From: Ceratobasidium sp. AG-K
Lineage: Eukaryota; Basidiomycota; Agaricomycetes; Cantharellales; Ceratobasidiaceae
Assembly (NCBI GenBank): GCA_037039685.1
Contig: JAWNGF010000007.1
Location: forward strand, 620,001-684,000
DNA: 64,000 nucleotides
Reading direction: 5' to 3'
This document shows positions 31,642 through 41,679 of this stretch, piece by piece. A program made the position numbers and the translations under genes. The notes below the pieces were generated by a model that worked only from the letters and a program-made list of their open reading frames with translations, was not told the origin of the DNA and searched no databases. Within the stretch, counting starts at the first letter, position 1; each line of letters begins with the position of its first letter.

Positions 31642-31724
31642 TGGAAATTACCCATTGTCCTTGGTGTGCACAACTTTTGGGCACCTCCCAGTCAGGTCGA
31701 CTCCCTCACCTTTGAGTGCAGAAA

Positions 31725-32960
31725 AAGTGCGCAATTTGCAGTAGAAGGGAGCTCTCTCCTGTTGCAAATAATTGATCCCACTGCTATATGTACTTCAAAT
31801 CACGGCTTGCACTTCTGTGTGCGCAACTTTTGCGCACATTTGAGTCCAAGTCCTGTTGTGGCACTGTAATATATTATTTCAAACAATGGCATGCACTTCT
31901 GTGTGCGCAAAATTTGTGCAACTTATAGTCCAGATCCTGTTGTGGCACTGTAATATATTATTTCAAACAATGGCTTGCCCGTCTGCGTGCGCAACTTTTG
32001 CGCAACTTTCAGCCTAAGTCCAAGTGTGTCATGTGACATGATATTTCAACTCAAGGCTTGCACTTCTGTGTGCGCAACTTTTGCGCAACTTTCAGCCTAA
32101 GTCCAGGTGCGTCATGTGACATGACATTTCAAATCAAGGCTTGCAATTCTGTGTGCGCAACTTTTGCGCAACTTTTAGTCTGGGTCCTGTTGTGGTACTG
32201 CAATATATTATTTCATACCATGGCTTGCACTTCTGTGTGCACAAAATTTGCACTACTTATTGTCCAGGTCCTGTTGTGGCACTGTAATATATCATTCCAA
32301 ACAATGGCTTGCCCGTCTGCGTGCGCAACTTTTGTGCAACTCTCCGCCTAAGTCCAGGCGGGTCATGTGACATGGCATTTCAAATCAAGGCTTGCACTTC
32401 TGTGTGCGCAACTTTTGCGCAACTTTTAGTCTGGGTCCTGTTGTGGTACAGTAATATATTATTTCAAACAACGGCATGCACATCTGTGTGCACAACTTTT
32501 GCACAACTTTCAGCCTAAGTCCTGGTGTATCATGTGGCATGATATTTCAACTCAAGGCTTGCACTTCTGTGTGCGCAACTTTTGCGCAACTTTTAGTCTG
32601 GGTCCTGTTGTGGTACTGCAATATATTATTTCATACCATGGCTTGCACTTCTGTGTGCACAAAATCCATGCAACTTTTAGCCTAAGTCCAGGTGCATCAT
32701 GTGACATGGTATTGCAAATCAAGGCTTGCACTTCTGTGTGCGCAACTTTTGCGCAACTTTTAGTCTGGGTCCTGTTGTGGCACTGTAATATATTATTTCA
32801 TACCTTGGCTTGCGCTTCTGTGTGCACAAATTTTGCACAACTTTGAGTCCAAGTCCAGTTGTGGCACTGTAATATATATTATTCCCTATCATAGCTTGCA
32901 CTACTGTGTGCACAACCTTTATGCAACTTTCAGCCCAAGTCCCAGTGTAGTTAGACTTTG
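31725..32960. repeat. Tandem array, ~83-bp unit, about 14 copies
   Basis: A motif GCTTGCACTTCTGTGTGCGC recurs at about 31803, 31889, 31973, 32056, 32139, 32222, 32306, 32389, 32472, 32557, 32640, 32723, 32808 and 32892 (spacing 83-86). Each unit has a TGCGCAACTTTTGCGCA core, a perfect 7-bp stem with 3-nt loop, and one of two spacer types: one with CTGTTGTGG...TAATATATTATTTC, one with AAGTCC...CATGTGACATG. Some units have TGCACA in place of TGCGCA. The period is not a multiple of three, so apparent reading frames are incidental. Confidence 0.93.
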
Positions 32961-34235
32961 TGTATTCTCTGGCAATTATTACTTCTAACACCCTCCTATA
33001 CTTATGTATGGAGGTTTTCTGTGCATGTCCCTGCAGATGTGAGGTCTCACCCTACAACAGCTCTAGGTTTACCCTGCCTATATGACCTTGGGTTTTGCCT
33101 AAAGTTCTGCCTACTTTTCCCTATTAACCTAACCTAACCTAACGATTTTGCGGAGGAACTAGATCCTCTGCCGTCTAAATGGCGGCGGACTGAACGACAC
33201 ACGAAGGCATCGCGCGCTGATCCTAAGTCTCTGAGTCTTCTCATGAGTCGTAGCATGATCTTAAGTCGTAAGAGGCATTTGTCCCTCGGCGACTTAGCGG
33301 CTACCTGGCGTAAAACGGTGCTTGGTTACATTGAGGACGGTCACGAATTGATTGATTTGGACTGATTCGCTCAGATATGTCTGCATTCTAGCTTTGGGTA
33401 TAATTAAATTATGTGTATTTATATTATATTGGTCTGGTTCGAACCCAACCACAACCCTAACTTAACCTAACAATAACCTAACGCTAACTTTGGGTTGGCG
33501 TTCAGCTCTGTTGTTTTGTAAGCGTTAGTCATCTGGTATGACAAAGCATTATATAAGACTTACCAATCGGTCACGTGACATGTTAGCGCTGGGCGCTAAA
33601 GGACCCTTGGTAGGGCTCGACGTGGACAAAGGGTCTCGACCCTTGGTTCTGTCGGTCCGACTACTCCGAAGCCCGAACTCCCTGGCTCGGTTCCCCGCAC
33701 TTGTTGGCGGGTTGAACTCCGGGGTCGAGGCTATAAGCGTCCTGTTACAGGCCGGGCCGGTGCCGCTGTGTTTTCCTGCTGCGCTTAGCGCCGGGGTTTC
33801 GCGGGCGCCGTCTGTCAGGTGCCTAGTGACGTGGAACAATTTAGCACACGTGGGCTCGCTTAGGCGGACACGTGTAGCCGAGGAGTGACGTGGCCGGCTG
33901 CCAAGGATTCGTTCCTTTGTACCGTGCCGAGTGGCGTGGTCTTGGCTGTTGACACGTGTCAACTTCGGCCGCCGAGATCCATGTTGTCATACTATCATTC
34001 GCTGATAGGTTATCTCGCTTAAATCGCCAAGCCGGCCGCCGTGCCGCTTAGCGTGGGAGTTCCTTGGCTCCCAGCAGATATATAAACAAGGGGATGAGCA
34101 CTGATGAGGTGTCATACCGAAAGCGCTAGTATACGTTGTGTGCTAGCCCTTTGCTTTCATCCCCACTTCGCTCGTGCTCGCTGCGCTTCGCACTCGCTCC
34201 GTTCCATCCCGTTTCTAACCTAACCTAACCTAACC
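32961..34235. repeat. Repeat-rich segment between CCTAA tracts, LTR-like
   Basis: CCTAA repeats occur at 33126-33143, in degenerate form near 33455-33490, and at 34215-34235. Between them is a GC-richer stretch with CACGTG sites and, near 34079, a strong TATATAAA box followed by CATCCCCACTTCGCTCG-like sequence. TATA box plus flanking simple repeats would suit a solo LTR or a transposon terminus, but I find no matching ends. Open frames at 33538-33962 on both strands overlap and lack motifs. Confidence 0.4.
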
Positions 34236-34239
34236 ACAC

Positions 34240-34450
34240 GAGTCATACAAGAAAGCCAGTCAGGAGTGTCCATGTGAGTCATGCTGTATAAACAGACATG
34301 ACTCGTACAAAGCACAGCCGCGTTACACAATGTAACAGAAAACCACAAGAAGGTGGCAACACGGCAAACGGAAAAGGGAACGTAGCGCAAAGAGGGAGAC
34401 AGGCGGGCGAGACAACGGGCGAGTCCGATGGAGTGAGCTAGCTCACAACA
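34240..34450. repeat. LTR-like repeat, CpG-retaining relative of 566-810
   Basis: Shares long blocks with 566-810 in the same orientation (for example GAGTGTCCATGTGAGTCATG and AACAGACATGACT). It keeps CpG at sites where the left-hand copy has TG or CA, for example GCGGGCGAGACAACGGGCGAG here against GCAGACAAGACAACAGGGGAG. Confidence 0.75.
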
Positions 34451-34591
34451 CTGGTAGATAATTTTCGATTACAATTGGCCTCTGGAAGATTTTGAGGCTT
34501 TTGTGGATTATGGGGTTTGTAACAGGTTACAATTTGGTTGTATTTGGTTTACAAGTGCTTGCAACTTTATGGACATTTTACTGATGTATAT

Positions 34592-37500
34592 CTACACACA
34601 AGGCTGATAGCACTCAATCCAAGAAGTTCCAATGCAAGCATCATCAAAGTCAAGACTGACAGAGCCTTCCTCGGATGTAGTAAAGATTTGTCGATGAGGA
34701 AGAAGGAATGGACGAAGATCTGATGGTACCCATACGAGCAGCTTTGACTTGTCATCGCTATCAACAACCCATCCATCTTCAGTGACCTCCCAGGAAAAGG
34801 GTGAAGCCAGCACCGAGCCAGTGGGCTGTGTATATATGACATTGCGAACGGTAAGAAAATGATACAAAAGCAAGTGGGTAAGAGTGAACAAACCATTAAC
34901 ACCCCAGTGCGTACATCCCACATCCGTATGGTCTTGTCGTGGGAGCCAGAGACGATGCGAGTGCTGTCGGGCGAGAATGCAACTGACAAGACTGAGCTGG
35001 TGTGCCCTTCGAGCGGACTCAAAATTGACTGCCCGGTTTGTGCATCCCACATCCGTATGGTCTTGTCGGACGAGCCAGAGACGATGCGAGTGCCGTCAGG
35101 TGAGAATGCAACTGACAAGACCGAGTTGGTGTGCCCTTTCAGTGGACTCAGCATCGACTGCCCAGTTTGTGCATCCCACATCCGTGTGGTGTTGTCATCG
35201 GAGCCAGAGGCGATGCGAGTGCCGTCGGGTGAGAACGCAACTGACAAGACCGAGTTGGTGTGCCCTTTCAGCGGACTTAGCATCGGTTGCCAGGTTTGTG
35301 CATCCCACATCCGTATGGTCTTGTCGGACGAGCCAGAGACGATGCGAGTTCCGTCGGGCGAGAATGCAATTGACAAGACCGAGTTGGTGTGCCCTTTCAG
35401 TGGACTTAGCATCGGTTGCCAGGTTTGTGCATCCCACATCCGTATGGTCTCGTCGTCGGAGCTAGAGACTATGCAAGTGCCGTCGGGCGAGAATGCAACT
35501 GACCAGACCCAGTTGGTCCGCCCTTGGAGCGGACTCAGCATTGGTTGCCAGGTTTGTGCATCCCACATCCGTATGGTCTTGTCGGACGAGCCAGAGATAA
35601 TGCGAGTTCCGTCGGGCGAGAATGCAACTGACAAGACCGAGCTGGTGTGCCCTTGGAGTGGACTCAGTATCGACTGCCCGGTTTGTGCATCCCACATCCG
35701 TATGGTCTTGTCGAAGGATCCGGAGACGACGCGAGTGCCGTCGGGTGAGAATACAACTGAGTGGACCGATTTGGCGTGCCCTTCGAGTGGAATCAGCTTC
35801 GGTTGCTCAGTTCGTGCATCCCACAACCGGACTGATTTGTCATCAGAGGCAGAGGCAATGCGAGTGCCGTCGGGCGAGAATGCGGCCGAGACGACCGCGC
35901 CGGTGTGCCCCTCAAACGCGCTCAGTATCGATTGCCCAGTCTGTGCGTCCCAAACTCGTATATTCTTGTCTGAGGAGCCAGAGACGATGCGTGTGCCGTC
36001 GCGCGAGAAGGCAACCGAATAGACCCGTCCTGTATGCCCTTCAAATGGGCTCAGCATCGACCGTCCATCTTCGGCGCCCCACATCCGTATGGTCTGGTCA
36101 CTGGAGCCTGAGATGATGCGAGTGCCGTCGCCGGAGAAAGCAACCGACAGCACTGAGTCGGTATGTCCTTCGAGGGGACTCAGCACTACCTGCCCCGTTT
36201 GCACGTCCCATATCCGCAAGGTCTGGTCATCGGAGCCAGACACCACCTGAGCGCAGTCGGGAGAAAATGCAAGCGATGTAACCGACCCGCTGTGGCCTTT
36301 GAGGGAACCGAGTAACTTCTTTCCCGTCTGCGCATCCCACACCCGTACGGTACTATCTTCGGACCCAGATGCAATCCACCTCCGGTCCAACGAGATTGCA
36401 ACTGACTTGACCTCTTTCGTATGTCCTTTCAGGGGTCCAAGTAGCTTCTTTCCCGTCTCCGAGTCCCACACGCACAGCGAACCATCACGCGAGCCGGAGA
36501 CGATGCGTGCGCTGTCAGGCGAATACCCGATCGAGGTGATTATATGCGTCGTTACGCTGAGTGACCCGAGCAGCGAGGATTGGTTCAGCGGACCCAGTAA
36601 AATCCGACCTGTGAGCGAGTCGCGAACATAGATATCGCCGTCACAGACAAAGGCAACACACGTGCCATCGTGTGACCAGGCAAGACTGGCAACTCTACCA
36701 GCCATAGACCATGTGGCCAGTAATGACAGCGATCGCCGCCCTATTCCAGCCCCGCGTATTACCCGTTGCATCCGATGGGTGTAATGCCTGGCTATCGGGT
36801 TGTACGTAGGCCAAAAAGGAAGCATGGACACGTAGATGTGAGGAGTGCTTTTTGAAACAGGATTCGATGCGAACCCTGCCACGAACTGCCACGACGCATG
36901 GACTAGTTGTCTGAGATCTTCTGTACAAGACTGACGCTGAAAAATCTCAGACAATGCTCGCGTCCGTGCAAAATCACCACCCTCACCGTGCACCAGTCTT
37001 CTGCCCGTTGTAGCATTTCCACTCCCGTATTGATATACCCGTTTAGGTTTGCAACTTCCATCCATAGTAGGAGCTGTGATGAAAGGAAGTGGTACAGCCG
37101 AGTAAGGACGTCGGGTGACCCCTCGGCACGCTGCAGGTGTGATTCCCAGTATCGGCACGTGTACAGCGTCTCTGTCGAAACCATCGTCTTGACTCTGGTG
37201 TCCAGGCCTTGTATCTTGTCATCTGAGATGAATGATGATTTCAGCCCACATATGTTGAACTGCGGCTTTGTGTCCTTTAGGCAGTCGAAGCAGTGCTTGG
37301 CGAGTGCGTGATCACGAATGGCTTGGTCGCAATGGAACTGTTTGGAACGCGTAGGATCAAACATGTAGTCGGGGAAAGACGCATGAAGAGTCGTCACCAA
37401 CCCGCTCGACTCCACCACGTGCAGCACAGACCATAGCAGTCGGAGGGCAGCATATACCCGCTCCGAATCGTGAAGTCCCAGCAGTCCGGATAGCGCGCCA

Positions 37501-39508
37501 GTGGTGAGGGGCTCGCGCGCGCATAACGTGGTGTGCAGCACCTGCTTCGTGTCGTCCTTTTCTTCATCATCCAACTCCGGGTTATTGAATGCTGCCTCGA
37601 GGATCAGGGTATAGAGCTCGTCGATCTCTCTGTACGGATGGTTCCTGTTCGCGCGGGAAGCGTTTAGAACATTTCTGAGCCGTTTGCGAGGATTGTGGTT
37701 GAAGTCGTCGTATCCGATATACCGAACCACGGTTGCGGCGTAAATGAAAAGGATCCCAGCACGCTCGATCAAGGCGGAGATATCCACCTCGGATGGATGG
37801 ATCTGTCGCAGAGCTGCTCGGAGGTATGTCTCGATATCTCCTTGTACCACGCCTTTGTCCAGTTCGTGTAGTACCAACCGTGATATTGCTCGGTGTCCCC
37901 CTTGTTGTACTATCTGCTCTCGGATCTCCGGTTCGGGTCTGCTGGCCATAAAAAACTTGATCGGCAGGTTTCTGGTCTTCGTCAATAGAGCTTCGAGTAT
38001 CTGCCGAGTGCTCTTCTTGCTTTCACACTCGTCCAAAGCATCGATCACCACAACAAGATCTTCGGGTAGCGTATCTCGTACCTCTTCGATTGGCTTAACC
38101 ACCAGCTTCTCAAGTTGTATGCGTGTGAGCTGAGTGTGTACGTCCTGTTCTTTTTCCAGCACCTTTGAAAGCGCCCATCGAAACGGCCGCGAAAACCGAG
38201 CGAGCTGGTACGCGATCGATGGTATGATACGATTGACGTCCCGACATTCGGGGAGCGAGCGGGAGCAAAAGAAGCTGGCGCCGAGGCTATGGGCGAGTTC
38301 GAGTTCAGCGCACAACGTATAGGCGATCGTGGTCTTGCCGGTACCAGCCATGCCGTTCAGCCAGTACACCGATCCCGTGCCACGATTATATATCCAGTCG
38401 TGCATTTGCGCAAGGACATCTACGCGAGTGCCTGGGGTGCATTCTCCACGTTTGAGCTCTATTGCCTGGCCAGAGTTGTAGCGAGCTGACAGGGATGGGG
38501 ATAGGCGGTCCAGGCGAGCGTTCTGTTTGTTGATCAAGGCGTCACAATGGTAGCGCAGTGATGTGCCGTCTCACCTACCGTGGCTAACTCATCTGTGAGC
38601 TTCCACATCGATAGATTCGAGTTGAGCTGCCAGGCTATAAGTTTTCTGGTTATCTCACCACGAGCGCTACTCACTGTTAGTCGTTGTAGGTGACCTTGGA
38701 TTCTCTGATAGCATGCTAGAACCCGATTCGCGTCTTCGCTTGCCTCAGCTATCTGCCTTGCTACACCTCTGTTCTGCTGCTCCCTCACGTAAGCAAGCTC
38801 CTTCTGAATCGATCTTCTCATCGCTTAGCTTTGCTACCCCTAGCGCACGTCTACCTACCTGCACAGGCTTTCCATACTGGTAGTGGCCGCCGGGGGGACA
38901 TTGCCCGAGTAGTGCTGCCGAAGTTCTTCGAACAACGTTTCAAGCTCAGTCCGCAGCTTTACGAACTCACTACGACCTCTGGCCGCGCTCTAAATATTTC
39001 AATCAGATTCTGAGTTCAACATCATACATAGGTGGGCGCTCACCTGGTACGTCCCTGCACATGCAACCAGCTCACCGACGACAGCCTTGAGTGGGCCAGA
39101 CACACTCACGCTTTGATCAAGTACTTTAACAAGTCCTGACAGACTCGCCCATCCATCAACAGTATTGGCGTCAGAAGGAGGCTGAGGCGCTGAAGCTTCT
39201 TGCTGGGTCTTTGTTTGTGATGCAGTTGCAGGCCGAGTCGATGTTGTCACTCCGCCACTATTCTCCGCCAACGCCGGCTGAGGGTGAACAGGGTACTCCG
39301 TTATCGTAAAGTCTTGATAAAGTCTACTAATGTCGATATCGGAGTGTCTAGCGGCAGCGTTCCGAGGAGGTACGAGCGTGGACGGCTCCGTGACGTTTGG
39401 ATTCGGCAGAGAGGTGGAGGATCTATTAGTGTCGCGAATCGAGAGGAGCGCATCAATGTGAGAGCCGATACTTCTGCTCAGTCGCCTAAGTCTTCGCCGG
39501 AAAGGCAT
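34592..39508 (-). CDS. NACHT-WD40 STAND protein (NLR-like)
   Basis: A signal-sensing NTPase of the fungal NLR-like class (HET-E-like architecture). My seven-exon model (39508-39044, 38989-38859, 38813-38675, 38626-38579, 38522-36987, 36936-34903, 34825-34592) is in phase throughout and gives about 1528 aa. A variable N-terminal region with helices (GWASLSGLVKVLDQS, then FVKLRTELETLFEELRQHYSG) precedes a NACHT domain with Walker A GMAGTGKTT and Walker B VVVIDALDEC, a linker ending SKSTPHIYVSMLPFWP, about 13-14 WD40 repeats (WDAQTGQSMLSPLKGHTNSV type), and a short end (VLASPFSWEVTEDGWV...IECYQPCV). WD40 repeats presumably form the ligand-binding propeller. Several repeats are nearly identical, a mark of rapid evolution in this class. 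The N-terminal effector type is not recognised. Confidence 0.93.
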
Positions 39509-39630
39509 CGCCAAAACGGATAAACAAAAGTGGTGGTGGTAAGGTAGGCTTCAGGGAGTTGTTACAAACCTCTTTTAAGCGCCAATCAAATCACGTTACA
39601 CGCGTCACATTTACTACTCAAGCAAATCCG

Positions 39631-39768
39631 CCGGCCATCAGCAAAACCGTTCTGAGTTTTGAGCATGTTTTGGGCTGATTCGGGCTGATTCGAGTGATTT
39701 AAATCAAAGACTTTGGTTTAGATCACTCATAAGCGCCCAAATCTCAGAACGGTTTTGCTGATGGCCGG
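39631..39768. repeat. 138-bp MITE/foldback with perfect 26-bp inverted ends
   Basis: The left end starts CCGGCCATCAGCAAAACC and continues to GAG at 39656. The right end (39743-39768) is its exact reverse complement. The middle also folds (GAGTGATTTAAATCAAAG opposite CTTTGGTTTAGATCACTC). Much too short to code. Confidence 0.9.
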
Positions 39769-39925
39769 TTCTCTTTTGGGCTCGTGAGCGCCGATTTCCT
39801 TGTGCGTGCTCGCTTAGGTATAGGAGCACCAATTTCACAACCACTCGAGTGCTCCCGAGAGCTCCTTCACCCAAGCGAGCACGTATGAGCAAACCGGCGC
39901 TTGTTAGTGTCAGAGGATTTTGGTG
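39767..39925. repeat. Dispersed repeat, CpG-retaining copy of 3830-3988
   Basis: Inverted relative to the copy at 3830-3988, and adjacent to the 138-bp foldback. It keeps CpGs such as GCTCGTGAGCGCCGA that are TG/CA in the other copy. Confidence 0.85.
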
Positions 39926-40215
39926 ACGTATGTAAATACACGAAGAAGTGAGAACCTAGAAAATCGAGAACGCGGATCTGTTCTTCGTGTTGGATCACCT
40001 AGGAGCGCGAGCTTTCTGCTCAAAAATTTGCCAAAGTGAAAGACTAGTTCCACAGACGAAATGTAGATCTGAGTGACCACCACCTCCAGGATCAAGGTCT
40101 GGAGTGACGGGTACATCTATGCTATTCAGGCAAGTTCTTGTACAATTTAATGCCCATTTCAGCCTTTAGTCAACTTACCGTCGCAGTTCACGTATTCATA
40201 CCGAGAAGGCGATCG
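39926..40215. other. Intergenic, nothing recognised
   Basis: No coding, RNA or repeat pattern that I can support. Confidence 0.35.
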
Positions 40216-40630
40216 CACTGTTACATTCGATGGGTCACACTCAGCGAAAATCGAAAATGCTCCAGGGGGCTCCGGAGCCGAAATCTGTTCCAGTGCCCTC
40301 CGTAGGCTCCTTGAGCGCTTCCGAGCGATGGGATCACGTCCGTTGGCAAAATCCCCCAAACAAGGAACCTCAGGAGGGCTCCTGAAACTACAGGAGATGT
40401 GGCGCCCGATGGGTGTGATCAGCAGTGATCCGCATCCACTCCTTACATCTCTGGAGCGCTCCTGAAAAGGGGGGGGCCTGCTCCCTTAAGTCCTAGGCTC
40501 CGGAGCTCTCCGGAGCTAACCCGGATTTTGTTGACGTGCTCCGAAGCGCTCAAGGAGCCTACGGAGCGCTCCCGAGCAAACCCAAGCTACGGAACGCCCC
40601 GCAGCATTTTAGGGTTTTGCTGAGTATAAC
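40216..40630. repeat. Composite foldback of GAAGCGCTC repeat family
   Basis: The core GAAGCGCTCAAGGAGCC plus TACGGAG occurs in inverted orientation at 40298-40321 and in direct orientation at 40543-40566, so the segment can fold on itself. Both copies continue toward an AGCATTTT...GCTGA end. The middle has CTCCGGAG palindromes and TCAGGAG/CTCCTGA pairs. A third core lies at 41289-41312. Confidence 0.7.
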
Positions 40631-41288
40631 GGTGGGAATGAAGGCAGAGAAGGAACATTTGACTTGTCTCCCGGGGAATATACCACTGTTATCAGAGGAA
40701 GGTTACGCCCCAATGTGTTCCAGATATGCTTTGCTACGAATTTGGGTGAGTGGTACCTCTTAGCCTCTCCGTAGCGCTGAATTAACAGGAGTTAGGATGT
40801 GCAAGCTCCATACTTGGTAATGACGAGGGCAACGAATTCGTGTGTCAGGCGTCCCTGGATAAGGACGGAAGGGCTATGCGGCTTTTCTCCATTTCTGGAC
40901 GTTGGTGAGTGTGTTTATGCTTTGTTTGAGTAAGTAACCCATCAGCCTCTAGTGGACACCATATAGAGGGCTTGCTTTTTACATGGGCTGTAGTATGAGC
41001 TGTTCCGATAACCGGAGACCTAACCTTAGGTCTTTTCGGTCTCAGTTGACTGTATGCTCCTGCGGGTAACGCAGCCGATAAAACAGTGGATGAAATGATT
41101 ACCTTAGCGACCTTATGTCCGACGCAGATTCCAGTGTGCTTTCAGACGCTACGAGTCTCACCAAGAAAAAAATATCTTGTCTTGCGTAAGGTTTCCTTGA
41201 TTTCCAAGCCTATCTCTTCTGCGAGGTTGCTACTAGCGTGGCGGCCGAGGCGATTTGAGACGATGCGACCTCGTGATCGCATCACTCC
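40631..41288. other. Intergenic, nothing recognised
   Basis: Short frames only. No family motif or consistent splice pattern. Confidence 0.4.
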
Positions 41289-41360
41289 GAAGCGCTCGAG
41301 GAGCCAACGGAGTGCTCTGGAGCGCCCCATAGCAATTTCGATTTTTGCTGATGTGCGTCA
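41289..41360. repeat. Third copy of the GAAGCGCTC repeat
   Basis: GAAGCGCTCGAGGAGCC with AACGGAG, followed about 35 bp later by AGCAATTTCGATTTTTGCTGA-like sequence, parallels the copies at 40298 and 40543. Confidence 0.7.
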
Positions 41361-41679
41361 AAACCTCTGCAGGAGAACTCAGGCGAGTGCTCGCAATGCT
41401 TTCGGCTGCGTCACACACTCCTTCTGTTAGAACCTACGTCAGCCAGCAACACAAATTACACTCAAGGTAATAGATAGCGAGACAGAAAGAGATAGTGTTA
41501 AACCTAATTGATCGATTTCAGTCACACTTTCGACTCGACTGTTTACCGCTCTAAGAAACACGAGAAAGGTTGCGGCAAATGCAATACATTGCACTCTGCC
41601 AGCGGTTTGCTAACTATCTACAGCGTAAAAGGAAATCGCAACCCGAACATAGCAAAAGAAGAACCATGAGCATTACCAT

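Noticed and set aside
32058..32846. Overlapping Cys/Thr-rich frames in the tandem array
   Set aside because: The period is not a multiple of three and frames end within two or three units. They are by-products of the repeat.
31725..32960. CRISPR-like array
   Set aside because: Units of ~83 bp have similar spacers of two types, not unique ones, and the context is eukaryotic. It is a minisatellite.
33538..33962. Open frames on both strands (116 and 137 codons)
   Set aside because: They overlap each other almost completely, lack motifs, and lie in an LTR-like segment.
33126..34235. Interstitial telomere
   Set aside because: The tracts are CCTAA 5-mers of only three to four units, not CCCTAA, and appear linked to repeat elements.
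34859..36022. 387-codon open frame on the plus strand with internal repeats
   Set aside because: Antisense shadow of the WD40 repeats. Its periodicity is that of the repeats on the other strand.
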